Shown: positions 32,819 through 45,500 of the stretch, one piece after another
How positions within the stretch are numbered: the first letter of the stretch is position 1
Layout of the letters: each line of letters begins with the position of its first letter
Assembly: GCF_009870125.1 (NCBI RefSeq)
Contig: NC_046680.1
Coordinates: forward strand, 18,123,501-18,187,500
Source: Drosophila pseudoobscura
Lineage: Eukaryota > Arthropoda > Insecta > Diptera > Drosophilidae
Direction: 5' to 3'
Length of the DNA stretch: 64,000 bases
Translations under genes and position numbers: made by a program
The notes under the pieces: generated by a model
What the model was told of the DNA's origin: nothing
The model's input: only the letters and a program-made list of their open reading frames with translations
The model's database searches: none

Positions 32819-35800
32819 ATGAGTGTCGCTGCAATGACTATGGACGATCAGAGACCGCTGATGAACAGTTACGACAAAATGTCGACAGCCAAATACGAGC
32901 AAAACATAAACCTTATAAGCAGTGGCGCCAGCAGTGGCATCAGCGCGGGAGGTGTTGGTGGAGGGGGCGTGCCGCCCTCTGGCCCGGCATCGCCCACACC
33001 CTCCGGGTCCGAGGAGTCGCACCACCATCCGCATCATCCGCACCACTCGCACCACCACCAGCACCATACCCCCAACCAGGAGCAACAGCGCCAACAACTG
33101 CAGCAGCAAGAACAACAGCATGCCGCTGTTGCAGAGGCTGTTGCAGCCGCCGAACAGCGCCAGCGTCTGCTCGAAGGTATTATACATAACAGTAATCAAA
33201 GCTCCTATATACTCTATCTTTATATACAAAAAAAGAGCGGGAAGAACAGAAACGAAAGTGTAAAAATTGGTGTAAATTCTGTACTATAATTTCATAATTT
33301 GCCTAGTTCCCATTCTTGATTTGAACTCTCTCTCTCTCTCTCTCTTAATATACCCTGTAAGTATTCCCTATCGATTCACCTGCACTCTCTTTTGGTTTGT
33401 GCGCAGGAGAAAAATTGTTTATGAAAAACACTCGGAAAAGAACTCCACGTGTGTGCCACGATATGATCCTCGAAGCGAACACTCTCTGCGGAAGAACAGT
33501 TTCCAACAGCGTTTAGTAACCTTTTGTTATTTTTATTTTTAAATAAAACTCAGAAATTGTGAAAGTGCCAGAGAAATGAACGCTAAACGAGTATATAACC
33601 CAATAATAGCTAATAAATGCATAAATCATTAAAAAATATATTCATTGAAAATACAAAAATGTAATGAACTTCATGAATAAAATAAAGCAAAAGTGTTGTA
33701 AAGTGTTGTGCAAAAGAACAATCAAATATAAATCTGATAAAAATGATAACAAAATGTAAACCAAAATATAATAAAACCTCGAAAATCTCTCGCGTTCTCT
33801 CGTTCGGCGTCGCTGTGTACAGTTAGTTTTTCGTTTTTGTTTCGACCACTTTTTCGTTTGCCTACGTGCCAGAGCAGAGCCGCCAACGTGTCTCTGGCCC
33901 CCCACCATCCATATATATATATATATATCTCTCTCTCTTTTACTATCTGCCACTCTCGTCTCTCTGCCATACTCTCTCCCATTTGATTCCATTAAAACGA
34001 AAAGAAATTATAAATGAATAAAGCGCCAATGAAAGGCGAGTGTATTACATATAAAAAAAGCACAAGAGGTCGCACAAATAAATCACAATTATTTTTCTGT
34101 TCAAGTTTTGTGTTATCCCGGTATACAGTGAAAGAGAAAATATAATCCAAATATATATGTAAAATCATGGCCAAAGAACTCTCAAAGTTGTATAAATAAA
34201 TGAAAAAGGCGCCAAAGAGCTGAGCCTCTGTATTGTGTGTGTTCGGTGTGCATGATTCGGTTTTGTTGCTGTTTCGATAAGATAAGCAATCACATAGTGT
34301 CATTAAATAATAGCTACAACAAATCTGCTAGCGAAATAGAATGCTCTCATTTAAGCAGTTAATTAACTGTAATTCAGGCCGCAATCACACACAAATGCAC
34401 GCATACATGTAGGCACCTCGGCGAGTTCTACAAAGCAGAATTGTTTGCATAAATAAATTAATTGTATAAATAAATACAAAAGTGTGTTTGCACAACAAGA
34501 AAAAGTCAAATACAACAAAAATACCAAAGTCAATAAACTTTTTGTATATCACAAAAGAGTGTTCGAAAATGCCGCAAAGCAAAAGCAATGCAATACTGAA
34601 TGAATGAAGAGAAGAGAGTGGAAAGCTTTCCTAGAGAGCTTTCTGAGAAAAATGTGTGCGTGCATCGAGTTTTTTGCAAGTGTTTTTCAAAATCATTTTC
34701 CGTTCTGCCACAATAAAATCTGTTCAACCGTTTGTTGCTGTTTCCAACAGTGTTTGCAAAAAGAAAGAAAAGCGAAATCGAATCAAGAAATAATGCAAGT
34801 AAAAGCAAGAGCCAAGCAAGCAAGCAATATATGATCCGATATGATATGATATGATATGAATAAGTGCAAGATAAAGAATGAATCGTGTTCAAGTTTCCCA
34901 AAAAACCGTGACTCGTGACAACCCCCTCCGCGCCCAACAAGAGTCTAGCGAAGGACGGCGGCGGCGGCGGCTGCGGCCTTTTCCACCAACAATGTCACGA
35001 ACTTACACGAAAGATTGCAACGCATTGGTATGAACTCGCATTAAGTTCCCTTTAATCAAACACACACACTCTGTCCCAAAAACTTGTAAAATACCATGTA
35101 TAATTGTTCAAAAAGACAATGGCAATGCAATGGCATATGTGTAAAAGAATTGCATTGGCCGCCTGATCTGTGAAGCGAATGGCTTTCACGAATAGCTCCG
35201 AAAAGCTCTGGCTAACACAGACCCTAACTTTGTTTTCCGTCCTGCAGATGAGATCGAAACCCTCAAGCTGGAGCAGGTACGCATGGGGCAGATCTGTGCC
35301 GATGCCCAGCGTCGCGAGAAGATCCTTATGCGGCGGCTGGCCAACAAGGAGCAGGAGTTTCAGGACTATGTGGTAGGTTAGCCCAAACTTTGTTGTAGAC
35401 ACACCTAATTCTGATTCCCGTACAGAGCCAAATTGCCGAGTACAAGGCACAGCAGGCACCGACAGCCCTGGCGCTGCGCACCGCTCTTTTGGATCCGGCT
35501 GTCAATCTGCTCTTTGAGCGACTCAAGAAAGAGCTAAAGGCCACAAAGACCAAGCTGGAGGAGACCCAGAACGAGCTGTCTGCATGGAAATTTACGCCGG
35601 ACTCCAACACAGGCAAGCGGCTGATGGCCAAGTGCCGCCTGCTCTACCAGGAGAACGAGGAACTGGGCAAGATGACATCGAACGGCAGGCTAGCAAAGCT
35701 AGAGACTGAACTGGCCATGCAGAAGAGCTTCAGCGAGGAGGTTAAGAAATCGCAATCGGGTAGGTTGAGGCGTATTTTGCTGCCTTGGCTTCGGCTGACA

Positions 35801-36687
35801 TCTCTTTCTTTTTCTTCTCAGAGCTGGATGACTTTCTGCAAGAGCTCGACGAGGATGTGGAGGGCATGCAGAGCACCATATTGTTTCTGCAGCAGGAACT
35901 GAAGACCACACGCGATCGCATACAAACGCTGGAGAAAGACAATGCTCAGCTGAAGCAGGCTCACACGAAGGACGATACCGTCGCGATGGCACCACCCACC
36001 ACCAACGGCACCAACAAGATGTCGCCGCCACAGACGCCGACTCCCTCGACGATAGGAAAACTAGAGCCGATCGACGAGAACGTCGCACTAGAGAGCAAAG
36101 CCGCACATCCCGACTATCTGAACGGAGATACCAGGAGCGTTAATAACAACGAACAAATTTTGCCCAGCTCTGTTCCCGGAGAGCATATTCTGCCCGATGA
36201 TGTGAACAACAGCAATAGCAACGGTAATGGGAATGGAAATGCCGCGCGATTGGCACGCAAGAGGAACTACGAAGAGGAGACGACCACGAACATGGTGACA
36301 CCGACCCCGACTCCTGTGAGCTACAGTGTGGAGGAAATGACCACGGTGAGGGAAGTGAGTACACCCAGAATACTGCCGCCCAAGAAGTCCAAGCTGCGAG
36401 GCATGCCGACGCGACGAAGCTCCCAGTTGGAGGAAGAACTACATGCAGCAGCGACGGTAGCAGCTACGGTGGCAACGCCACTGATCCTCGATAATTCTGC
36501 TACTGGAATGGTCAGCGAAGAGGCGACGGCTGTTGCACAGCCAACATTAGCGAGCGTGGAATCTGGAGCAGTATGCCCCGAGTCTACTGAAGCGGGAGTA
36601 GTGGCGGGGCCTGCCCGCATCTCGACGCGACGTCGCTCCGTGCGTATGCAGCAGAACGGTGCCGGGCCCTTGGACTACTCGACCTAA
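32819..36687 (+). CDS. fl(2)d: Female-lethal(2)d, WTAP homologue (4 coding exons)
   Basis: Core subunit of the nuclear m6A methyltransferase complex (with Vir, Mettl3 and Mettl14); in flies it is needed for female-specific Sxl and tra splicing. Coding exons are 32819-33176, 35248-35372, 35426-35759 and 35822-36687, all in phase, giving 560 residues against about 536 in melanogaster. Exon 1 encodes a Gly/Ser, His-rich and Gln-rich low-complexity region. Residues ~118-330 form the conserved WTAP coiled coil, including DPAVNLLFERLKKELK, GKRLMAKCRLLYQENEELG and ELDDFLQELDEDVEGMQST. The C-terminal half is poorly conserved and ends RRRSVRMQQNG..DYST. The 2.07-kb first intron could host an alternative start, as exon 2 onward carries the whole conserved core. 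A poly(A) signal lies at 37178-37183. Confidence 0.96.
33177..35247 (+). other. First intron of fl(2)d
   Basis: 2071 bp, AT-rich, with CT (33328-33345) and AT/CT runs (33910-33940). GGCGGCGGCGGCGGC-type sequence lies near 34960-34973 and tandem TATGATA near 34838-34860. The frame runs on from exon 1 into the intron to 33289, but the product switches to low-complexity Lys/Asn sequence, consistent with read-through. No nested gene is supported. Confidence 0.5.
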
Positions 36688-39531
36688 GCGGAATAGGGAC
36701 TTTTTCAAAAGGGTCGCGCGCACTTTATGATTTTTTTTGTCATATTAATCGTTAAATCCTGACGTTTATTTTCGTGAATTGAGATTTCCAAACTGAGAGA
36801 GACTTCTTAAGAGTAATATGCTATTATAATTTACTGTAATCGACTAATTTTTTTTTACACATTTGTCTTGTAAAATACATTTAGCATTGCGTTTGCACAC
36901 ACCATATAGGCATAATTGCACAGAAGTCCCTGATACACATGATCTACTGCTATTTAACATATGTATTTAAAAATAGAGAGTAGAGTGTATCCCACATACT
37001 ATACATATGAACGAGCTAAAGGTTGAATCGACAAACGATCACATATTGAACCAGCTGAATGAAATCTTGCACATAACGAGACACGTCATCTAGATAAATT
37101 AGATTTTAATTACTAGCGTAAGGTCATTTTTTGTAATACCATGAAAGTTCTGTAAAATAATATAAAACTTGTGTTAAAATAAATTGTTAAGTATAACGAA
37201 AATTTCAATCCCAACTGTCCTTTTCGAATCGATCTCCTATCGGTCTGCATCATTTCCAAAAAAAATTTGTGTGTACATCTACATATCTTCCCTCTACCCC
37301 CCAATTTTTGTATTTTTCATCTTGTGGTTTTTATACCAGATTTTATATATTTATTCGTGATTGCCATCTCAGCGATCAAATTTGGTATCCAGTCCTTTGG
37401 ACTTCACACTGTTACAAGTATCTCCAGATATCTGCGCCGTCACAAGGAGCATCCAGATTCAAAGAATTATTGCTTATTATTATGCTGGCAAAAGGAATAG
37501 CAGAGTCTGACCGTAGAAACGAGACGCATAGGGGAATAATTGTGAAATTATTTCGTTTTTATTATCATTTTCTTCTTTTAGCACAGTAGACAAATGTTTT
37601 TTGGTTTTTCTTTTTATTATTATTTGTAGTTTATTTAATGTAATACAATTGTGGCTGTCATTAGCGAGAGTTGTGTGTGTGTGTCTGTGTGTGTATGTGT
37701 ATGTGAAAAGTTGTACTAATTAATATTGGAAATTTGAGATTGAGGAATGGATCTATCCTAGTGTAGCATTCGAGATTCGAGGCAATGTGTAAAAGGAGTT
37801 TCTTCGAGAAGTATTTGTAAGCATCTCTCACTCTTCCTATCTCGGTCTCTCATTGTTTTGCTGGGATTCTAACGGAATTTACAAATGTTTTTGGTGTGTA
37901 ACAACCTGTGAGAGGCGAGGATGATCGTATGGGAAACTTCGTGGGAATATTTGCTAGAATGATTGAATGACGATCATTTCGATTAGGAAATAGCTAATAA
38001 CAAATTCTAGGCAGTTCAAATGGCACAAGTCGATTACACTACCAATGGGGGAACAAGTGGGTGGCTAAAGCTTAGTAAGTTCCAATCCGATCTGAGGTGA
38101 GATCCCTCTCTGTCGAGGGTTTTGTTTGTGTATTTGTTTTCGCCTAGACGCTAGTAAGATAAGATTCTTAAGAGCGCAAGTTCTTGGTAAATTTCAACTA
38201 GTCAATGTTCAAAATTAATATTCGTACGAGTATATCATACTTTAGTTACTAGATGCTGTTTTGCTAACACCAATCAGCGCTGTCCGCGGCTCAGTTCTGT
38301 GGCTCAAGTATCAAGTAGTAGTAATAAAAAGTTGATTTATCCTTCCGTCTTCCATATATGTAGGTACTTGTGGGTTATGCTACGTATCATCATCGTCGTC
38401 ATTAATTCGTATTTCGCATTAACTATATATATAAAAACATTGCATTTATGTAGGTCAGTTTCGGCTTAGATCATCATTAACGAATCTGTTGTTACAAAAG
38501 TATGTATGTAATTCTTCAAGGCAGAAATTTCGGTCAGTTTCTCCCCCCAAATGCGGGCTAAGCTAAGCAAATATACAAAAGCTACTTAGATGTAGTATGT
38601 ATGCATTGTTTGTTTGTTTGTTTGTTTGTATGTATGTATAGTATGTATTATATATAGGTAGTATATCGTATAAGTGTGTGGGTGTGTACATACATTATAT
38701 ATATATGTCTATATACTTTTAATGGTTCCATTATTCGCTTTATCGATAGTGTTCTTGATCCGCTCATTAAACATAAATCTTTGTAGCTAAGTGTTACTTA
38801 CAAATGTGGCCGTCTTAAATTAAGATTTAACAACAAACATTCACATTCACTTTCATTCGAACACAACACTCATTGAAAACACTCACTCGCTCCTCACTCA
38901 CTCAATCACTTACATAACCATGGGCAGTAGTCGGCATTGGTACAGTGCGTGCCATGAGTTCTATTGCGTTCTATTACTTGAATCGCGCCCTCGACGGCGC
39001 TTGGCGTTCAGCGTATAATACATATGTATGTACATACATACATATGTGGTATTTGCAAGTCGTTTAAGGCCGTTGTTGGATTTGTGTAGTCTCATATACT
39101 CTACGTAATACTCGTAAGTGTACATTTTCTAATTAAGTTTGTCTATTGGAAGGTCCACAATATATACTATATATGCAAGCTTAAGCCTGGCGCTCCGCCC
39201 AGTCACCCGTCCACCTCTCACAGTCGGCACGCACTTTCCCGGTATTCAATTTGGTTTCCTTCCCCACCTCCACCTCCTCCTCCGCCTCTCAACCACCGAA
39301 AACAGATACATATTTAGCTACTTAAGAACTAATTTGGAAAAGTTTCTCTAGGTGACCAAAAATATTTTTAAGTATTATTTAACTGCGCTCAAGCATTGAG
39401 AGTAAAAAAATTACTTTGTTCTGGGGATTGCTGTTGGGTCGTGGGGCGGGAGGGGGGCTGGGGGTCCTATACTCGTACAATATGATACAAAAACGTATTG
39501 CCTAGATTTAAGCTAATCTGGTCGATTGCCG
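36688..39531. other. Convergent 3' UTR region of fl(2)d and stj
   Basis: No gene is supported. AATAAA at 37178-37183 fits fl(2)d, and the complement of 37630-37635 is a possible distal poly(A) signal for stj, which would give stj a 3' UTR of about 1.9 kb. GTTT/GTAT microsatellites lie at 38607-38640. Confidence 0.45.
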
Positions 39532-42500
39532 TTACAGCCAGCGACTCAGGATGTGGCAGAGCAGTAAGAGGGCGAGGTTCGCATAGAGGGAGCAGGCCTT
39601 GCCGCACAGCTTGATGTTGCTCTCCTGGAAAAGGGAGTGAACTATTAGATATCCATTATACACAATCCCCTAGTCCACTCACATTCGCATGCCGACTGAT
39701 GCAGCTCTGGGGCCGCACGCGGTTGAACTCGCGGGCGTGCTTGTAGCAGGCCAGCGAATCGTTCACCGACAGATGATAGTCGATGGTCTGCGGATTGACC
39801 GTCAGCACGAGGGCAGCGTCCCGCGGACAGAGCTGGTCGACAACCAGTAGTATGAGGTTGCTGAACGGTATGGGCAGGACGACAAATGGCCGCTCGCATG
39901 CGTGCGCTGTCATATTGTAGACAACGTTGTCCTTCTCGTTGTAGAGCGTGTAGAGCTCTCGCTGCATGTCGCAGGACTTGAGGCGTGTCCGGTGGAGCGT
40001 CAGATAGCGGAGCCAATGCTCCTCGGTCTCCGACTTCTTGCCATGGCCATTGTGGTGGTGCTCTGGCTCCGGCTCAGTGCCGTTCATGTCGCTGTACATT
40101 TCAGCGTAGTGGGCGGACACCCCGGGCGCCAGTTGCATCAGTTGCACAATATACCACAGCGCCGTATGCAGCAGCCATTTGCTCAGTCGAAGAACATGAT
40201 AAAGTGGCTGAAAGGGGCAGAAAGTGAGTCAATATCGAGTGATACATACATATATGCATGGATTGTGTATAGGAATCCCAGAGGATGCGCGCCTACCGAT
40301 AGCAGCATGCTGGAGGCATTGTTGTCGCCCCTGGACTCGAAGCACACTGCCTGGTAGTCGTAGACGAAGACCCGCTTGTAGACGTTCTCCTCCAGCAGAC
40401 GCTTCATAATCGCCCCATTGACCTCGCCGAAGAATCTGCCCGTTTCGTGCACTCTCGTCGAGATGATCACATAGCCATTGTTGTCCAGTATATAGCAGTC
40501 TTTGTCATCCACGGCACAGGCCTATAAAGAGAAAAGAATCAAGGGCAGATAGATATGGAAAGATCGTAAATGTACACTCACGTTGCCGGTGATATTGTGG
40601 AAGAGCTTATAGAGCGCCGAGTGCTGAAACTGGAAGCCCACAACGGCCGCCGGTGCGGATTTGCCGCCCTCATTATGGAAGATGGCATGACTGGCAGTTA
40701 CAAGGATCTCAGAGTTGCTTTCTAAATGACAAAGAGACGATTATGTGGAGTCCAAAATATAGCTGGTACCCCCAACATACCGCCCGCATCGAAGGGCACG
40801 GAGTAGACAAAGCTTTCCGCCCGTACAAAATGTTGGTCCACGGCGCGCTTGTACCAGATCTCATCGATGGCGCGTTTGTTTTTCTGGCTGAAGGTCTCAC
40901 TGCAAAAAAGAAGTCCTTACATATGCATATCTGTAGTTAGAGTGGTAGTTATCTTACCCGACACTTGGCTCCTCGGCCAAGTTGAACTCGTGCCAGCGTG
41001 TGAGGCCGCTGTGGGTGGCCAGGAAGGCGACGGTGACGCCAAAACGCTGCTTGAATTCGTTTCTAAGCCAACAGATAAAAGGGTTACATTAGAGACTTGT
41101 TCAAGGTAGAGGGTATATATGTATTTTATGACTAATTATAAGGAAGTACTGAAGTATACTGTAGTATTCGTTTACCTTGGCAGCAAACCCATTAGAACGG
41201 CTATTGGGCTTGATGCGCTTGTGCTAGATTTGTTAATGTTTTTGGTATTCATTATGAAGAGGCATTATGTTTTTGTGGCATATCAAGTTCAGGAGATACG
41301 TATATTCAATATTCAATAATCAATAGATATATTTCAATATTGTGGGTGCGAAAAAATTCATTATGAGAGAGACATCAAATATCAAAAAACAGCGACAAAG
41401 ACGACGGAAAGAATTCGTACAATAAAGTGCAAATAAATGTGAGAAAAAGAAAGGGCGTACACAGAAATAAAACATAAAAATATGGTTAATACGAGTATGA
41501 GCTGTGCTGCCTTCGATCTGTAGGGATCTGTACGGGGCGGGGCGTTGACTGTACTTGAGGTGTCAAGCCTAGGCACTATTTCATACCCTTCTCCGCTACG
41601 CAGCCCAGTCCCCCCCACTTACCTCTTGTCCTCCTTGGAGTTGAAGCTGCTATTCTTGGAGAACCACTCGGTGACGCCGGCATCGAAGACCAGGGCCTGC
41701 ATCAGCTGCCTATCGCCTGCAACACAAAACCACACGAGAGTCAAAAGGAGCCACCAAAACAAAAAACACTTGTACATATGAGTAATCTGGAGAATAATTG
41801 GGTTGCCAGTGTTGCCCCTCTATTATCCAGTTACACGTATTTTCAGCGGATTGGCTTGGTGTTGGAACAGATCTGTGACATAAATGGGAGCTGTATTATC
41901 AGAATCCTCTGTGACATGCAACGATTGTAAGGTGCAAATTCCTCAGCTAACTACAGTGCGCTACAAAACCATAAGACACTATCAGAATTTAAAATTTATT
42001 TTCAAGATTTTCACAGTTTTGCATCTGTACCAAGTATGACTCCGTTCAGTACACACTTGGATTTATGAATTTATATTCGCAAGGAGAATGGAAATTGTAA
42101 AAGTGTTTTCCTTGATCTAAATATATTTCATTTTTCATATTTAGATTAAATATATTTCCTACAAAAATGTATGTATGCTATTTATTGTAAGGCGGTTTTT
42201 ATTTAGATCGACTTTTTAATATTTATTAGATGTATTTAAAAACCGAATATTTAGTCTGAATATGGTTTCTCTGAGTGTAGCCTTCCCAGGGCGGGGTTTC
42301 TATTGAGCTTAGTGTCTTAAAGCATTGAAACGCACTATACATAAACATATTTGGAAAAAAGTTAACACGAAATGGGTACAGAAAATGTATTGGTGAGAGT
42401 ATTGCAAATAAATGTCATCGGTTCACAGCCAAGTACAGTACGGACCATAAACATCTACGGGGCATATCCACAGGAAGTGGATGATGTGCAGGTGAGAGAT

Positions 42501-45500
42501 AGAGAGAAATGAGTTCGGTGCTACGGTGGGTGCGTGTGTGTACGTGTGGGTGCACAACAGACTGTGACTGTGACTGTGACTGTGACTGTAACTGTAACTG
42601 TGACTGATGGCTTGAGGCATTCGTTACTCACAATAGTAGCTTTCTTTTTCATTGATTGATGGATAGCGGCCAGTTGATGAGTTGTTAGCTGTGAATTTGC
42701 ATGAATATTGAGATTGCAATCGTAATTTTCGTATGTCTAGCCATAGGAACAGAACATCGAGCACACAAAATAGGCATAGCAGAGATAGATTTTGGAGATA
42801 ACGGGAGGCGCGGCGTTTTCGAAGCGTTTGTTTTGGAGAGCAGCGGAAATCGGTGGGGGCTGCGGACGGGGCTGGGGTTATACTTACAGAACATGGCAGC
42901 TGTATGCTCCGGGGGCATAGCGCTTCGACTCGCTGGCCATCGCCAGCCAGGCTCAGTCATACGCTCGAGAAAGTACAAAAGTTCTGTCTCTGGCGTTCTG
43001 AATGTCCTGTTGCTGTGCTTGCAAAATAGCCTACAAATGCACACAGGATTATATTGTGATACCCCTTTAGAAGGTAGATAGACGCACCAATCTGGATGTA
43101 TTTTCCATCGCTTGCCATCGAAGAAGCTGCGTATGTTTGTGCCCTTGATATTGACGCGATGGATGTCCTGCTCGGACCGTATATCTATGCGACTGACGCC
43201 GTACTGCTCCGGATAGGAGATGACCAATGTGAATGGTGTGTTCTTGATGGCTGTCCAGTAATACTGCCGCTTGATGCGAGTCACCCGTTTCTGTCAACCA
43301 AAATCCGATTAAAGTCTTGCAGTTTTGGGGAGTAATATAGTGTAGGGATTGCTTACCATTTCATCGAAATGATTTTTGACCAACATCCATTTGCTGCCAG
43401 TCGATTGATTGATTATAGAATCGCGTATCTGTTCAGGAATCGAAATATACATTTAGTATCTTTACGGTTCAGATAAAGAGGGGATTCTTACCGTCATCAG
43501 CACTGGATTGAAGTCTCTGGCGGGTCGATCGTCATCCAACAGCTCGACTTCAATCATGTCCACGCTATTGTATGCTGGTTTCAGTATATAACCTTGGAAC
43601 TGGAACACACCAAACCATTAGAAATTCAGAATACAATCGAGTACCATCGAGGCACACTTACAATTGGACGAAAGTCTGGATGGAATAGTACATAACCGTT
43701 GTTGGTTACTATAAACGCGTAGCCATTCACGCCCAGCTGTGGACACAGAAAGGAGATTATTTGCAGGACTGTACGCAGCGGAAGGGACCTACCATAAATG
43801 GCGACAGCAGCTTTTTGATTTCATTGATGGGCACGTCGGTGCCGGCCACGCCCAGTATGTTTGCAATCCTTGTCTGTGGCACGATCGGGATCGGGGGGAA
43901 GAAGGGTTTGGGATAAGTTTAGCAAAGTGTCGATCCGATCGAGGGAGTGGTCAGAAAACATATACACAAGTTGGACTTTAAATGTTTACAAGTACAGAGA
44001 ATGGTTTAGTTAAATGTTTTTTGGTTTTTGGTTTTTGCATGTTAATCAAATACTGAAAAATGAATTTGAAATTTGAGCTTGATAAATGGCATTGCTATTA
44101 CAAAACGAAACTTCGATTCGGCTTACGCATTTTATTTTAAAGGCATCTCAAAGGAAAATACAAAGATGTAAAAACAAAATCGTAACGAATGTTGAATGCA
44201 AATATGATAGAAGCATCGTCTACTACGCAAGAACTTACGAGTACGAGTACGAGTACAGTCAAGATCAAGAGAGTTCTTTTCAAAGGATTTGTATGGTTTC
44301 TTTTTTGTTTGTTTGTTTGATTTTGATGTTTACAAAGATTTGTCTTGTTTGTTTTGGAATTTTGTAAAGCGTTTCTGGACGGTTTTTTAGCGGCTAATTA
44401 CATGACTAGGCAGAGTAGTACTAAGAGCGTATGAGAGAGCGTTGTAGAGTGGTGGAAAGGTGTGAATCGAAATTATGAACAGAGAGGGTAGTAGAGTAGA
44501 AATCAAGGATACGTAATAGAGAGTATTACTGGAAAGAATCAACTGAAAAAAGTGTCGGAAAGAAGCTGTTTACAGAGTGTTGATGGAGGGGTTGGGGGTT
44601 CCTTGGTTGGTATGGCATGTGGTGGAATGGGGTGCCAGATGGCAGAATGTACAGTTGTGAGTGTCTGTTTGCGTTGTTAATGTTGGTATTTGGTATTTTT
44701 TATTTGGTATTGCTGTTGGTGTTGGCGTTTTGGTGTATATTTTTACAGTTTTTATACCCTTCACAGTTGTAGTGTGAACACAGAGCTCTTGGTTGTTTGT
44801 TTTTTAATAGGGGTACTACTCGTACAAGACAGCATTTGCCACAGCGAGTGAGGGATAGAGAGTGAGACAGACAGTTTCAGTTTTAGTAGAGATACATATG
44901 CCATTGCCCCAAAAAAGTATCCGATTACGGATACTCGTATGTATATTTCTCTGATCTGGAAGCCCATTCGATACAGAGTAACAGAGCGATACAGAGAGAG
45001 AGAGAGAGACAGAGAGAAAGAGAGAGCAAGAGTGAGAGAGAACTTAGACTAGGATTGCAAAAATAAATCAAGGCATAAGTGGTGGGGTGCGGCTCTGGAT
45101 CCATCCCACTGGCTACGAAATCATAAAGTGGCATGGCTCTGGTGGCGGTGGAGGGGTGCATGTAGGAGAGGCATACAGAAAACAATACAAAAGACAAGGT
45201 GGAAACTGAAAATCGAATCGGCGGTGCCCCAATCAAATTAAAAGAGACGAATTTTGATCACTTCACATGCGGCTTAGAAAAAAAAATCAAAAGAAATTGG
45301 CAAATTTTGCAAAATATTTAATAGGGATTTGCTTTGGATTTTGGTTTTTTATTTTTTGTATGATTTTTTGGTTTGTTTTGCAGTTGTTGGATTTGATTTA
45401 GAAACAATTTACTCACAACTTGAAGGTTTATTTTCGCAGCCGGATTTATATCGGTCGTTAGATTAATGAGCTGTGAATTTGTATTTGTAGTACATATTTA

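Noticed and set aside
32612-33229. 205-codon minus-strand frame opposite fl(2)d exon 1
   Set aside because: Leu/Val-rich product is the antisense of the Gln/His/Gly repeats; fl(2)d on the plus strand is certain.
33177-33289. Extension of fl(2)d exon 1 to 33289
   Set aside because: The donor AAG|GTATTA and the exon-2 phase restore the conserved WTAP coiled coil; the extension is low-complexity intron sequence.
38600-38700. GTTT/GTAT repeats considered as a CRISPR-like or satellite array
   Set aside because: Plain microsatellite without spacer structure, in a fly genome.
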